A stretch of DNA of 64,000 nt. Origin: Rhodocyclaceae bacterium (GTDB lineage Bacteria; Pseudomonadota; Gammaproteobacteria; Burkholderiales; Ga0077523). Within the stretch, counting starts at the first letter, position 1, and each line of letters begins with the position of its first letter. The stretch covers positions 1-64,000 of the forward strand of contig JADCHQ010000024.1 of the NCBI GenBank assembly GCA_020248405.1, given 5' to 3'. Positions 45,218 to 56,551 of this stretch are shown piece by piece. The translations under genes were made by a program, and so were the position numbers. The notes under the pieces are model-generated. The model was not told where the DNA came from, made no database searches, and worked only from the letters and a program-made list of their open reading frames with translations.

Positions 45218-46723
45218 TCATTGTCCCGGCTTGAGCGTGCCGCCCTTCTGCCGCGGCGGGAATGCCTCCAGCGACATGAGGTGCTCGCCCAGGGCGTCGC
45301 GCGCCACGCCGCCCAGCCAGGCCTTGCGCATGGCGATCTTGTTGTTGGTGATGCCGCCGTGCTTCTCGAAGGGGTCCATGCGCAGGTTGTACATCTCGCC
45401 GCTGGGCTTGTTCCAGTCGAAAAAGCCCTCGCGGGACTTGAAGTGGAACTTCCAGTTGCCCACGCGCAGTGCCGTCAGATCGCCTTCGTTGTAGTAGAAG
45501 TACCGATCGCGGGCCGAGGGCGCGCCCGAGGTCCAGTGGGCGAGGTTGTCCACGCCATCGATCTTCACCTTGTGGCTTTCGAGCAGTTTCGCGCCCACGT
45601 CCTTCACGCCCGCCGCGGAGGCCAGCGTGACGAACATGTCCAGGTGCGCCTGGATGCCGTTGGAGATGCTGCGCGCCGGAATGCGGGCCGGCCAGCGCAC
45701 CAGCATGGGCACGCGCACGCCGCCTTCCCAGGTGGTGGCCTTCTCGCTGCGGAACGCCGTGGTGCCGCCATCGGGAAACTCGTAGGCCATGGGGCCGTTG
45801 TCGGCGGTGAACACCACGATGGTGTCCCGGGCGATGCCCAGCCGGTCGAGGCTGTCGAGGATGCGCCCCACGCTGTCGTCCAGCTGTAGCATGCCCGCGC
45901 CGTACACGTCGTCTTCGGCGGTGATGCCAGCGATGCGCTCGATGTAGCTGCGCGGTGCGTGGGTGTAGAGGTGCATGCGGGTGGTGTTGTGCCACACGAA
46001 GAAGGGCTTGCCGGCCTTCACGGCGCGCTCCATGAAGCCGATGGTGCGGGCCTCGAACTCGTCGTCCACGGTTTCCATGCGCTTCGGGTCGAGGCCGCCG
46101 GTGTCGCGGCACACCTGTTTGCCCACCCGGCCGAAGCGCGCATCCACCGTGGGGTCGTCCACGTCGCTGGCGCGGCAGTCGAGCACGCCGCGGGGCCGGT
46201 AGCGGGCGTTGAAGCCGGGGTCCTTGGGCCAGTCGAGCTGGAAGGGCTCTTCCTCGGAGTTGAGGTGGTAGAGGTTGCCGTAGAACTCGTCGAAGCCGTG
46301 CACGGTGGGCAGGTGCTCGTTGCGGTCGCCGAGATGGTTCTTGCCGTACTGGGCGGTGAGGTAGCCCGCCTGCTTGAGGATTTCGGCCAGCGTGGGGTCA
46401 CGCTTGTCCAGGCCCACGGGCGAGCCCGGCAGGCCCACGGTGGTGAGGCCGGTGCGGATGGGCATCTGGCCGGTGATGAAGGCGGCGCGCCCTGGCGTGC
46501 AGGTGGGTTCCGCGTAGTGGTCGGTGAACAGCGCACCCTGGTCCGCGATGCGGTCGATGTTGGGAGTGCGGCTCATGATGCCGCGGCTGTAGGCGCTCAC
46601 GTTCATGAGGCCCACGTCGTCGGTCATGATGATCAGGATGTTGGGAGGCGCGGCCACCGCCGCGGCGGTGGCCAGCCATGCGCCCGCCAGCAGAGCGAGG
46701 CGCAGGAACAAGTGCTTGCTCAT
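45218..46723 (-). CDS. Arylsulfatase (secreted sulfatase)
   Basis: A 501-residue sulfatase with a Sec signal peptide (about 1-25). The formylglycine motif 'EPTCTPGRAAF' (CxPxR, Cys75) is intact, so a maturase would be needed to activate it. Metal-binding 'NILIIMTDDVGLM' and later 'FTADNGPMAYEF' fit the family. The substrate is unknown. No sulfatase-maturating gene is seen in the window. The ATG at 46723 begins the signal. Confidence 0.93.
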   Translation of the reverse strand: MSKHLFLRLALLAGAWLATAAAVAAPPNILIIMTDDVGLMNVSAYSRGIMSRTPNIDRIADQGALFTDHYAEPTCTPGRAAFITGQMPIRTGLTTVGLPGSPVGLDKRDPTLAEILKQAGYLTAQYGKNHLGDRNEHLPTVHGFDEFYGNLYHLNSEEEPFQLDWPKDPGFNARYRPRGVLDCRASDVDDPTVDARFGRVGKQVCRDTGGLDPKRMETVDDEFEARTIGFMERAVKAGKPFFVWHNTTRMHLYTHAPRSYIERIAGITAEDDVYGAGMLQLDDSVGRILDSLDRLGIARDTIVVFTADNGPMAYEFPDGGTTAFRSEKATTWEGGVRVPMLVRWPARIPARSISNGIQAHLDMFVTLASAAGVKDVGAKLLESHKVKIDGVDNLAHWTSGAPSARDRYFYYNEGDLTALRVGNWKFHFKSREGFFDWNKPSGEMYNLRMDPFEKHGGITNNKIAMRKAWLGGVARDALGEHLMSLEAFPPRQKGGTLKPGQ

Positions 46724-46813
46724 GGGGGTCGGCTGTCCTCTGGTGACTCGCGAAACAGCCCATAGGGTAAGCTATCGCCTAGTCGATCGTCACTAGTCCA
46801 GGGCCATCCAGTC

Positions 46814-47722
46814 ATGCCATTTTTTAGCTGGTCGAAGGGTCCCATGCCCTCGGAGCCGGCGCCGTGCCGGCGGCGCGCCGCCGTGCGCCCTCACACTAAC
46901 GAGATCCAGGGCGCGGCGGCCTTGTCCCGGAGTGGTTTTTCCCGGGGCCTGCCGCTCATGGCGGGGCTGCTGACGGCCTGTGCCGCGTACGCGCAGGAAG
47001 GCGGGGAAAGCGTGGAAAAGGTGGCGGCCCAGCTGGCCAACCCGCTTGCCCCGGTCACCACCCTGGCCGCGCAGGTCCGCGCCGAGTTCGGTAACGGACC
47101 CCAGGACCAGACCAATTACACCGTGCGGCTGCAACCCTCGTTTTTCAAGCCGTTGCCGGGCAACTCCGCCTTCCTGTTGCGCACCATCCTGCCGTTTCGC
47201 GCGCTTGACTGGCCCGGCCGGGTGGACGGCGTGGGCGATCTCACCCTGGTGCCCTATTACGTGCCCGATATCACGCGCAAGGTGTTCGTGGGTTACGGTG
47301 CCTCCCTGGGCATGCCCACCGCCAGCAACGACCTTCTGGGCTCGGGCAAGTGGACCGCGGGTCCGGCCGTCATCTTCGCCGTGACCGGACAGCCCTTAAC
47401 GTGGGGCGCCCTGGCGCAGCACGCCTGGTCCGTGGCCGGACCCGCCGACCGGGCTGGGCTGAGCGTCACCACCGTGCAGCCCTTCGCCACCTATCTGCTT
47501 GGCGGCGGCTGGTCCCTCAACCTCACTACCGAGACCAGCTACAACTGGCGGGCGCAGGCGGGCGGAAGCTGGACCGTGCCGGTCACCACCGGCGCCTCGA
47601 AGGTGATGAAGCTCGGCGGGCGCTACGTGAACTTCGGCGCTGCCCTGGTGAGCTACCCGAAGAAACCCGACTTCGCGCCCGAGTGGGAGCTGCGTTTCGT
47701 GGCCACCTACGTGGTGCGCTGA
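46814..47722 (+). CDS. Outer-membrane-like beta-barrel protein
   Basis: A 302-residue exported protein, not assigned to a named family. After a hydrophobic signal-like stretch ('GLPLMAGLLTACAAYAQ', residues 46-62) the mature part is rich in alternating beta strands ('TNYTVRLQPSFFKPLPG', 'WSLNLTTETSYNWRAQ') and ends in 'ELRFVATYVVR'. This resembles transporter-type barrel proteins. The long stretch before the signal suggests the true start is nearer 46958. Divergent from the arylsulfatase. Confidence 0.7.
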   Translation: MPFFSWSKGPMPSEPAPCRRRAAVRPHTNEIQGAAALSRSGFSRGLPLMAGLLTACAAYAQEGGESVEKVAAQLANPLAPVTTLAAQVRAEFGNGPQDQTNYTVRLQPSFFKPLPGNSAFLLRTILPFRALDWPGRVDGVGDLTLVPYYVPDITRKVFVGYGASLGMPTASNDLLGSGKWTAGPAVIFAVTGQPLTWGALAQHAWSVAGPADRAGLSVTTVQPFATYLLGGGWSLNLTTETSYNWRAQAGGSWTVPVTTGASKVMKLGGRYVNFGAALVSYPKKPDFAPEWELRFVATYVVR

Positions 47723-47759
47723 TCCCCGTCTCAAGCCTGTCCCTCGCCGAAGCGCCTCC

Positions 47760-48659
47760 ATGACCAGCACCGACATCACCCCGCCCTCCGCCGACGATTT
47801 CACTCCCGCGCGCTTCGCCGGCAAAACGCTGCTGGTCACCGGCGCGGCTATCGGCAGCATCGGCGGCTGCACGGCCATCCGCGCCGCGCGCGAAGGCGCC
47901 CGCGTGGCGTGCATCGACATCAAGGAGGCCGAACTGTCGGCCACCGTGCAGGCCATCCGCGCCGCGGGGGGCGAAGCCTTCGCTCTGGCGGCCGATGTGC
48001 GCCTGCCCGCCGATGCCGATCGCATGGTGGCCGAGACCGTGTCTCGCTACGGCGGCCTGGACCTCGCCCTCAACGCCGCCGGCGTGATGGACGGCACGTC
48101 TCCCGCCCAGCCCCAGAACTTCGAGCGCGACCGCCACCTGCTGCCGTCGCGTATCCACACCGCTACCGACGAGTACTGGCACGCGGTGTTCGGCGCCAAC
48201 ATCCACGGCATGTTCAATTCCATGCGCGCGCAACTGCGCCGCATGGTGGATCAGGGCCGCGGCGGGGCCATCGTCAACATCGGCTCCATCGCCGCCATCA
48301 CCGGCCTGCCGGGCAACTGCGCCTACAGCGCTAGCAAGCACGCGGTGGTGGGCCTGACGCGCAACGCCGCCATCGACTACGCGCCCTACGGCATCCGGGT
48401 CAACTCGGTGAACATGGCCCAGACCGACACGCCCATGGTGGCGCGGGCCTACGAGTTCGTGAAGTGGATCATGGCCCAGGGCGGCGGCGCCAGCATGGCC
48501 GGGGCCAAGTCCCAGAGCCTGCTGCAGATCGCCGACAGCGGCCACCGCGGCTCCACGCCCTGGGAGCAGGCTGCCATCATCCTGTTCCTGCTCTCCGGGG
48601 ACGCCGCCAACCTCACGGGCCTGGCCATGGCCACCGACGGCGGCTGGACGGCCTACTGA
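47760..48659 (+). CDS. SDR-family oxidoreductase
   Basis: A 299-residue short-chain dehydrogenase/reductase. The NAD(P)-binding motif is 'LLVTGAAIGSIGGCTA', the structural motif 'LALNAAGVMDG', and the catalytic 'NCAYSASKHAVVGLTR' (YxxxK) follows a Ser in 'IGSIAAITG'. An insertion of about 20 residues after 'NAAGV' is longer than usual. The substrate is unknown. It starts 37 bases after the barrel gene on the same strand. Confidence 0.9.
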   Translation: MTSTDITPPSADDFTPARFAGKTLLVTGAAIGSIGGCTAIRAAREGARVACIDIKEAELSATVQAIRAAGGEAFALAADVRLPADADRMVAETVSRYGGLDLALNAAGVMDGTSPAQPQNFERDRHLLPSRIHTATDEYWHAVFGANIHGMFNSMRAQLRRMVDQGRGGAIVNIGSIAAITGLPGNCAYSASKHAVVGLTRNAAIDYAPYGIRVNSVNMAQTDTPMVARAYEFVKWIMAQGGGASMAGAKSQSLLQIADSGHRGSTPWEQAAIILFLLSGDAANLTGLAMATDGGWTAY

Positions 48660-48700
48660 GGTCTGGCTTCACGGCGGGGCTCGCACCCTTCACGGTCGCT

Positions 48701-49534
48701 TCAGGGCCGCCCGTGCAGCTCGCGCAGCGCGTCCTCGATGAGCCGCCGCGCGATGGACACGCGGTTGGGAAGCACCGGCAGTGCCTCGGGCGAAAACCAG
48801 CCCGCGTCCTCGATCTCGCCTTCCTGACAGACGATGTGGCCGCTGGCCCACTCGCAGTGGAAGGCCACCATGAGCGAGTGCGGGAAGGGCCAGGGCTGGG
48901 AGGAGAAGTAGCGCAGGTTGCGCACCTCCACGCCCACCTCTTCGCGCACCTCGCGCACCAGGCATTCCTCGAGGCTCTCGCCGGGTTCCACGAAGCCCGC
49001 CAGGGCGCTCATCATGCCCGGCGGAAAGTGGGGCGAGCGCGCCAGCAGCAGCTCGCGGCCGCGGCGCACCAGGGCCATGGCCACGGGTGCGAGCCGCGGG
49101 TAGTGCGCCTGCCCGCAGGCGGCGCACACCCGCGAGCGCTCCCCGGCCTTGCGCTCGGTGCCGCTGCCGCAGCGGCCGCAGAACTGGTGCGAACGGTCCC
49201 AGTCCACGATCTGCACCGCGCGCCCCGCCAGGGAGAAGGTGGTATCGTCCAGCAGGCCGAACAGGGCGCGCAGGCCGGACCACTGCATGGCGGCCGGCGG
49301 CTGCGAGTCTTCCGCCACCTCGGCGACGTACACGTGGTCGGGTCCGCTGGTGCCCAGGTAGTGGGTGCGCAGCGGCTCGAGCCCGAGATCCTCGGGATGG
49401 GTGACGAAGGGCAGTTGCGCGCCCGCGGCGTCGCGCTTCACCAGCAGGTTGCTGCCGCGAAACACGAACCACCAGGAGGCGCCGCGGTGCAGCGCGGGCG
49501 CTTCCAGCAGCGCGACGAAGGGGCGCCCCTGCAT
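48701..49534 (-). CDS. nudC: NAD+ diphosphatase (NudC)
   Basis: A 277-residue Nudix hydrolase that cleaves NAD(H) and can remove NAD caps from RNA. A four-Cys zinc ribbon ('FCGRCGSG' and 'RVCAACGQAH') precedes the Nudix box 'GFVEPGESLEECLVREVREE' and the NudC-type 'SQPWPFPHSLM' that defines the subgroup. It is 8 bases downstream of lpdA on the same strand. Confidence 0.94.
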   Translation of the reverse strand: MQGRPFVALLEAPALHRGASWWFVFRGSNLLVKRDAAGAQLPFVTHPEDLGLEPLRTHYLGTSGPDHVYVAEVAEDSQPPAAMQWSGLRALFGLLDDTTFSLAGRAVQIVDWDRSHQFCGRCGSGTERKAGERSRVCAACGQAHYPRLAPVAMALVRRGRELLLARSPHFPPGMMSALAGFVEPGESLEECLVREVREEVGVEVRNLRYFSSQPWPFPHSLMVAFHCEWASGHIVCQEGEIEDAGWFSPEALPVLPNRVSIARRLIEDALRELHGRP

Positions 49535-49542
49535 GGACCGGC

Positions 49543-51303
49543 TCAGCGCTTCGGCATGTAGAGGTCGGTGATGCTGCCCTCGGCGATCTCGGCGGCGAAG
49601 AACACCGTTTCGGAAAGGGTCGGGTGGGGATGGATGGTGAGCCCCAGGTCCGCAGCGTCAGCGCCCATCTCCAGGCCGAGCACCGTCTCGGCGATGAGTT
49701 CCCCGGCATTGGGGCCCACCATGCCCGCGCCCAGCAGGCGGCGCGTGCCCTTCTCGAAGATGAGCTTGGTGAGGCCCTCGTCGCGGCCGGTGGCCAGCGC
49801 CCTGCCGCTGGCGGCCCAGGGGAATGCCGCCTTCTCGATCTCCACGCCGCGCTCCTTGGCCTGGGTTTCGGTGAGGCCCATCCAGGCCACCTCGGGATCG
49901 GTGTAGGCCACCGAGGGGATGGTGCGGGCGTCGAAGGCCGCCTTGTGGCCGGCGATCACCTCGGCGGCGAGCTTGCCCTCGTGGGAGGCCTTGTGGGCAA
50001 GCATGGGCTCGCCGCACACATCGCCGATGGCGAAGATGTGCGGCACGCCGGTGCGCTGGCGGTTGTCCACGGGGATGAAGCCGCGCTCGTTCACCGTCAC
50101 TCCCGCCTTGTCGGCGCCGATGTCGCGGCCGTTGGGACGGCGCCCCACGGCCATGAGCACGCGGTCGTAGGTCTGCGGCGCGGGCGCGCCCTCGCCCTCG
50201 AAGGTGGCGCGCAGCCCCTCGGGAAGGGCTTCAAGTTTCGCCACCCGGGTGCCCAGCAGGACGGCCTCGTAGCGCTTCTCGATGCGCTTGTGCAGCGGCT
50301 TCACCAGGTCGCGGTCGGCGCCGGGGATCAGGCCCGCGGCCAGCTCTACCACCGTCACCCGCGCACCCAGCGCATCGTACACGCAGGCCATCTCCAGGCC
50401 GATGATGCCGCCGCCGATCACCAGCAGGCGCTTGGGGATGTCCTCCAGGCGCAGCGCGCCGGTGGAGTCCATGAGCCTCGGGTCGTCGTAGGGGAAGCCG
50501 GGAATGCGCGCCACCGACGAGCCGGCGGCGATGATGCAGTGGTCGAAGGACACGGTGGTGCGCGTGCCGTCGGCCCTGGTCACCTCGAGCAGCCGCGGCG
50601 AGGCGAAGGCGCCGCGCCCCTGGATCACCGTGACCTTGCGCTGCTTGGCCAGTCCCGCCAGCCCCTTGGTGAGCCGGCCCACCACACCGTCTTTCCAGCC
50701 GCGCAGGGCAGGCAGGTCCACCTCGGGTTTGGCGAACTTCAGACCGAAGTGGGACATCTCCTGCGCCTCGGCGATGACGCGCGCCGCGTGCAGCAGCGCC
50801 TTGGAGGGAATGCAGCCCACGTTCAGGCACACACCGCCCAGGGTCGCATGGCGTTCCACCAGCACCACCTGGCGGCCCAGGTCGGCGGCGCGAAAGGCGG
50901 CGGTGTAGCCGCCAGGGCCCGAGCCCAGCACCAGCACGTCGGCGTGCACATCGCCGCGCGGCGCGGGGCCCGCGGCGGGCGATGCCCCGGGGGCGGGCGC
51001 CGCTGCCGCGGGGGCCGGCGAAGCGGCCGGGGGCGGAGTGGAGGCGCCGGCCGCCGGTGCCGCCGTGGCTTCCATCAGTACGATCAGCGTGCCCTGGGAT
51101 ACCTTGTCGCCCACCTTGACCTTGAGCTCGCGCACCGTGCCGGCCATGGGGGCGGGCACCTCCATGGTGGCCTTGTCCGATTCCAGCGTGATGAGCGAGT
51201 CGTCCTTGGATACGGCGTCGCCCGGCTTGACCAGCAGCTCGATGACGGGCACGTCCTTGAAGTCGCCGATGTCCGGGACGCGTACTTCGTGAATGGCGCT
51301 CAC
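49543..51303 (-). CDS. lpdA: Dihydrolipoyl dehydrogenase with N-terminal lipoyl domain
   Basis: A 586-residue E3 flavoenzyme of the pyruvate (or 2-oxoglutarate) dehydrogenase complex. The N-terminal lipoyl domain (about 3-78) has 'LITLESDKATMEVP' with lipoyl-Lys44. An Ala/Pro linker (about 79-115) leads to the FAD-NAD core with 'VLVLGSGPGGYTAAFRA' and redox cysteines 157 and 162 in 'GGVCLNVGCIPSKA'. The C-terminal 'HPHPTLSETV' supplies the catalytic His. This domain order is common in betaproteobacteria. E1 and E2 genes are not in the window. Confidence 0.95.
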   Translation of the reverse strand: MSAIHEVRVPDIGDFKDVPVIELLVKPGDAVSKDDSLITLESDKATMEVPAPMAGTVRELKVKVGDKVSQGTLIVLMEATAAPAAGASTPPPAASPAPAAAAPAPGASPAAGPAPRGDVHADVLVLGSGPGGYTAAFRAADLGRQVVLVERHATLGGVCLNVGCIPSKALLHAARVIAEAQEMSHFGLKFAKPEVDLPALRGWKDGVVGRLTKGLAGLAKQRKVTVIQGRGAFASPRLLEVTRADGTRTTVSFDHCIIAAGSSVARIPGFPYDDPRLMDSTGALRLEDIPKRLLVIGGGIIGLEMACVYDALGARVTVVELAAGLIPGADRDLVKPLHKRIEKRYEAVLLGTRVAKLEALPEGLRATFEGEGAPAPQTYDRVLMAVGRRPNGRDIGADKAGVTVNERGFIPVDNRQRTGVPHIFAIGDVCGEPMLAHKASHEGKLAAEVIAGHKAAFDARTIPSVAYTDPEVAWMGLTETQAKERGVEIEKAAFPWAASGRALATGRDEGLTKLIFEKGTRRLLGAGMVGPNAGELIAETVLGLEMGADAADLGLTIHPHPTLSETVFFAAEIAEGSITDLYMPKR

Positions 51304-51338
51304 GAAAAACTCCTGTGATGGGGACGAACAGCGCGCCG

Positions 51339-51722
51339 CTAGCGCAGCAGCGCGGCGGCCAGGGCCGCCAGGGCGGCGGCGAGCGCGGCCGCCGCCAGCC
51401 AGGTGGCCAGGCGCAGCCGCGCCGAAAGCACGCGGAAGCTCTCTTCCGTGGCCCGTGCCAGCTCGAGGCGCTCCTGCGCAAGCGCCTCGCCGTGGGTACG
51501 CAGGCGGTCGAGGTTGGTCTTGACAAGTTCAAGATCGAAGCGCAGGCGCTCTAGGTCGGCCGCGGCCGTGCCGGGGGAGGAGGGTTCCGGGGGTGCGGTT
51601 CCTTCACCCGAAGCCCGGCTGCGCAGTTCCCGCACCAGGTCGGGCGCCTTGGCGGCGGCCTTGGCCGCTACCTTCGCGATCTCGCCCCAGGGGGCGTGGC
51701 GCAGCAAGCTCCAGTAGGCCAT
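51339..51722 (-). CDS. Small membrane-anchored coiled-coil protein
   Basis: A 127-residue protein, not recognised. An N-terminal Ala/Lys-rich helix, a Pro/Ser linker (about 38-54) and a coiled-coil helix ('DLERLRFDLELVKTNLDRLR', about 56-98) are followed by a C-terminal Ala/Leu transmembrane segment (about 105-126). It could be a tail-anchored inner-membrane protein. It lies between proA and lpdA on the same strand, 14 bases after proA. Confidence 0.7.
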   Translation of the reverse strand: MAYWSLLRHAPWGEIAKVAAKAAAKAPDLVRELRSRASGEGTAPPEPSSPGTAAADLERLRFDLELVKTNLDRLRTHGEALAQERLELARATEESFRVLSARLRLATWLAAAALAAALAALAAALLR

Positions 51723-51736
51723 GGACGCGCCGCCCC

Positions 51737-52993
51737 TCAGCCGCGCACCTGTCCGTCGCCCAGCACGACGAACTTCAGCGAGGTGAGGCCCTCCAGGCCC
51801 ACCGGGCCGCGGGCGTGCAGCTTGTCGGTGGAGATGCCGATTTCCGCGCCCAGCCCGTATTCAAAGCCGTCGGCGAAGCGCGTGGAGGCGTTCACCATCA
51901 CCGAACTGGAGTCCACTTCGCGCAGGAAGCGCCGGGCGCGGGCGTAGTCCTCGGTGACGATGGCATCGGTGTGCTGCGAGCCCCAGGTGCCGATGTGCTC
52001 CATGGCGGCATCCAGGTCGTCCACCACCCGCACCGCCAGGATGGGGGCCAGGTACTCGGTGGCCCAGTCTTCGTCGGTGGCCTCATGCATGGCGGGCACG
52101 ATGGCGCGGGCGCGCTCGCAGCCGCGCAGCTCCACGCCCTTGGCCTGGTAGATGGCCGCCAGGGGAGGCAGCACGCGCGCGGCGATGCTGGCGTGCACCA
52201 GCAGCGTCTCCATGGTGTTGCAGGTGCCGTAGCGCTGGGTCTTGGCGTTGTCGGCGATGCGCACCGCCTTGTCCGGATCGGCGCGATCGTCGATGTACAC
52301 GTGGCAGATGCCGTCCAGGTGCTTGATGACCGGGATGCGCGACTCGCGGCTCACCCGCTCGATCAGGCCCTTGCCGCCCCGCGGCACGATCACGTCCACG
52401 TGTTCCTTCATGGCGAGCAGCTCGCCCACGGCGGCGCGGTCGGTGGTCTCGATCACCTGCACGGCCGTCTCGGGCAGGCCGGCGGCGCGCAGGCCCTCAT
52501 GCACGCAGGCGGCCACCGCCTGGTTGCAGCGGATGGCTTCGGAGCCGCCGCGCAGGATCGCGGCGTTGCCTGATTTCAGGCACAACCCGGCTGCGTCGGC
52601 GGTGACGTTGGGGCGCGCCTCGAAGATGATGCCCACCACGCCCAGCGGCACGCGCATGCGGCCCACCTGGATGCCGCTGGGGCGGTAGCGCAGGTCGGAG
52701 ATCTCGCCGATGGGGTCGGGCAGCGCGGCGATTTCGCGCAGCCCCTGGGCCATGGCCCGGGCGCCCGGGTCGGTTAGGGCCAGGCGGTCGAGCAGCGCCG
52801 GCTCCAGGCCGGCGGCACAGGCCCGCGCCAGGTCTTCGGCGTTGGCTTCCAGCAACCGCGCGCGGTTGCGGTCGATGGCCTCGGCGATGCCCAGCAGCGC
52901 ACGGTCCTTGGCGGCCGTGTCGGCGCGCGCCAGTTGGCGTGCCGCCGCGCGGGCTGCGCGGCCCACGCCGTGGATGTAGGTCTGGACGTCCAT
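51737..52993 (-). CDS. proA: Gamma-glutamyl phosphate reductase
   Basis: A 418-residue NADPH-dependent enzyme that reduces gamma-glutamyl phosphate in proline biosynthesis. The catalytic Cys is in '[13 protein letters not shown]'; '[17 protein letters not shown]' and '[16 protein letters not shown]' are typical. The length is normal. It follows holA by 55 bases on the same strand, an arrangement common in betaproteobacteria. Confidence 0.95.
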   Translation of the reverse strand: MDVQTYIHGVGRAARAAARQLARADTAAKDRALLGIAEAIDRNRARLLEANAEDLARACAAGLEPALLDRLALTDPGARAMAQGLREIAALPDPIGEISDLRYRPSGIQVGRMRVPLGVVGIIFEARPNVTADAAGLCLKSGNAAILRGGSEAIRCNQAVAACVHEGLRAAGLPETAVQVIETTDRAAVGELLAMKEHVDVIVPRGGKGLIERVSRESRIPVIKHLDGICHVYIDDRADPDKAVRIADNAKTQRYGTCNTMETLLVHASIAARVLPPLAAIYQAKGVELRGCERARAIVPAMHEATDEDWATEYLAPILAVRVVDDLDAAMEHIGTWGSQHTDAIVTEDYARARRFLREVDSSSVMVNASTRFADGFEYGLGAEIGISTDKLHARGPVGLEGLTSLKFVVLGDGQVRG

Positions 52994-53048
52994 GTGAGCA
53001 GTTTCGCAGCCGGCGCCCTGACAAGGCGCCTCGTGGCAGCGATGGATT

Positions 53049-54083
53049 CTAGCGCGCTTCGGCCGCCGGCCGCCGCGCGGCGGCGCCGGTCAGCCGCAGG
53101 GCCAGCGCGCGCAACTCGTCCCAGGCATCGCCCTGGGCCACGCCCTTGGCAATACGGTCGATATGGGCGCAGGCCAGCAACGCGGCGCGCAGGGTTGCCA
53201 GATCGAGGCGCCGCAGGGCGCGCTGCAGCTTGGCCTGCCGGTCGCGCCAGATGCGCAGCTCCTCGAAGGCCCGGGCCGCGGGCACGCCCCGGGCGGTCAG
53301 TTCCGCCACCGCCAGCATCCCGCGCGCCTCCTCCGCCACGGCCCACACCACCAGCGGCAGACCTTCCCCCTCGGCCTGCAAGCCATCGAGCACACGCACG
53401 GCGCGGGCCGCCTCGCCCGCCAACAGCGCCTCGCGCAGCGTGCTGACGTCGTAGCGCGACACATCCAGCACCGCGCCGCCCACCTGCTCCATGCTCAAGG
53501 GGCCGGGCGGGAACAGCAGCGCGAGCTTGCGCACCTCCTGGTGGGCCGCCAGCAGATTGCCCTCCACGCGCGCGGCCAGCAGGGCCAGCACATCCTCGCC
53601 GGCCTGCTGGCCCTGGGCCGACAGCCGGCCGGCCAGCCAGGCAGGCAGCCGCGATGCCGGCACCGCCTGGGCGTGAACCGTCACGCCGGCGTTGTCCAGG
53701 GCGGTGAACCAGCCCGCCTTACGGGAGCGAGGCTCCAGCGACGGCAGGCGCACCAGCAGCAGCGTGTCGGGGGGCGGCGCGTTGGCGTAGGCCTGCAGCG
53801 CCTGCTCACCATCGTTGGCCGCCGCGGCGTTGGCAACCTGCAGCTCGATCAGGCGCCGGGAGGCGAACAGCGACAGGCTGGCGGCGCCGGCAAGCAGCCG
53901 GCCCCAGTCGAAGCCGCGCTCGACGATCATCAGTTCCCGCTCGCCGAACCCCTGGCGGCGGGCTTCTTCGCGGATGCGGTCGGCGGCCTCCAGTGCCAGC
54001 AGGGTTTCCTCGCCGTGCACCGCATACAGCGGCGCCAGGCCCTGCTTGAGCTGGCGGCTCAGGTGCTCGGAGTCGATCTGCAC
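53049..54083 (-). CDS. holA: DNA polymerase III subunit delta
   Basis: A 344-residue clamp-loader subunit that opens the beta clamp. '[20 protein letters not shown]' and '[19 protein letters not shown]' mark the N-terminal ATPase-like domain, and the C-terminal collar domain has '[20 protein letters not shown]'. The length is normal. It is only 7 bases downstream of ptsI. Confidence 0.93.
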   Translation of the reverse strand: MQIDSEHLSRQLKQGLAPLYAVHGEETLLALEAADRIREEARRQGFGERELMIVERGFDWGRLLAGAASLSLFASRRLIELQVANAAAANDGEQALQAYANAPPPDTLLLVRLPSLEPRSRKAGWFTALDNAGVTVHAQAVPASRLPAWLAGRLSAQGQQAGEDVLALLAARVEGNLLAAHQEVRKLALLFPPGPLSMEQVGGAVLDVSRYDVSTLREALLAGEAARAVRVLDGLQAEGEGLPLVVWAVAEEARGMLAVAELTARGVPAARAFEELRIWRDRQAKLQRALRRLDLATLRAALLACAHIDRIAKGVAQGDAWDELRALALRLTGAAARRPAAEAR

Positions 54084-54090
54084 GGCGCTC

Positions 54091-55827
<1,737 letters not shown>

Positions 55828-55856
55828 GGCGGCGTGGCAGGCGCCGGGGCGGGCGC

Positions 55857-56126
55857 CTACTCTCCCTCGCCGAAGCGGTCGGCGATGAGCGCGACCAGCG
55901 CCTCCATGGCCTGCGTTTCGTCGGCGCCGTCGGTTTCGATGTGAACCTTCGCGCCCTTGGAGGCGGCCAGCATCATCACGCCCATGATGCTCTTGGCGTT
56001 GACGCGCCGCCCATTGCGCGACAGCCACACCTCGCACTGGTGCTGGGCGGCCACCTGGGTGAGCTTGGCCGAGGCCCGCGCGTGCAGGCCCAGGCGGTTG
56101 ACGATCTCAACTTCCCGTAGCTGCAT
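55857..56126 (-). CDS. ptsH: Phosphocarrier protein HPr
   Basis: An 89-residue HPr. The active His15 is in 'NRLGLHARASAKL' and the regulatory-type Ser46 is in 'VNAKSIMGVMML', so both standard phospho-sites are present. Its ATG lies 20 bases inside the end of the EIIA gene, so translation is coupled. Confidence 0.96.
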   Translation of the reverse strand: MQLREVEIVNRLGLHARASAKLTQVAAQHQCEVWLSRNGRRVNAKSIMGVMMLAASKGAKVHIETDGADETQAMEALVALIADRFGEGE

Positions 56127-56517
56127 GGTCGGCGGGTGTCATGTGAATCACCCCCTCGAGTCCGCCGGACACGGCCTTGGCCACCACGGCGCCCAAGGGT
56201 TCGTTGCGATAGGTGAGGGCGCGCACCAGCATGGGCAGGTTCACGCCGGCCAGGCCCTCCACCCTTCCCGGCGCCAGCAGCCGGGCGGTGATGTTGGAGG
56301 GCGTGGCGCCGTACATGTCGGTGAGCACGAGCACGCCGTTGCCGCTGTCGAGCTGGCTCACCAGCACCAGGGCGCGCGGCAGCACGCGGGTAGGGTCGTC
56401 GTTCACCGTGACGCCCAGCTCCAGCAGCCGCGGGGGCCGCTCGCCCATCACGTGGGCAGCACAGTGGATCAGGCTGTCGCCGAGGCCGCCGTGGGCGAGG
56501 ATGAGGATGCCAACCAT
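56107..56517 (-). CDS. Mannose-family PTS EIIA protein
   Basis: A 136-residue stand-alone EIIA of the mannose (ManX/EIIA-Man) family. The phospho-accepting His9 is in 'ILILAHGGLGDSLIHCA', and 'VLVLTDMYGATPSNITARLL' is the family's second signature. No EIIB, EIIC or EIID gene is nearby, so a regulatory rather than transport role is likely, as in other betaproteobacteria. It overlaps ptsH and is 34 bases after gshB. Confidence 0.92.
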   Translation of the reverse strand: MVGILILAHGGLGDSLIHCAAHVMGERPPRLLELGVTVNDDPTRVLPRALVLVSQLDSGNGVLVLTDMYGATPSNITARLLAPGRVEGLAGVNLPMLVRALTYRNEPLGAVVAKAVSGGLEGVIHMTPADHAATGS

Positions 56518-56551
56518 GGAGCGCCGAGCTGGAAAGAAAAACCGGCCGATA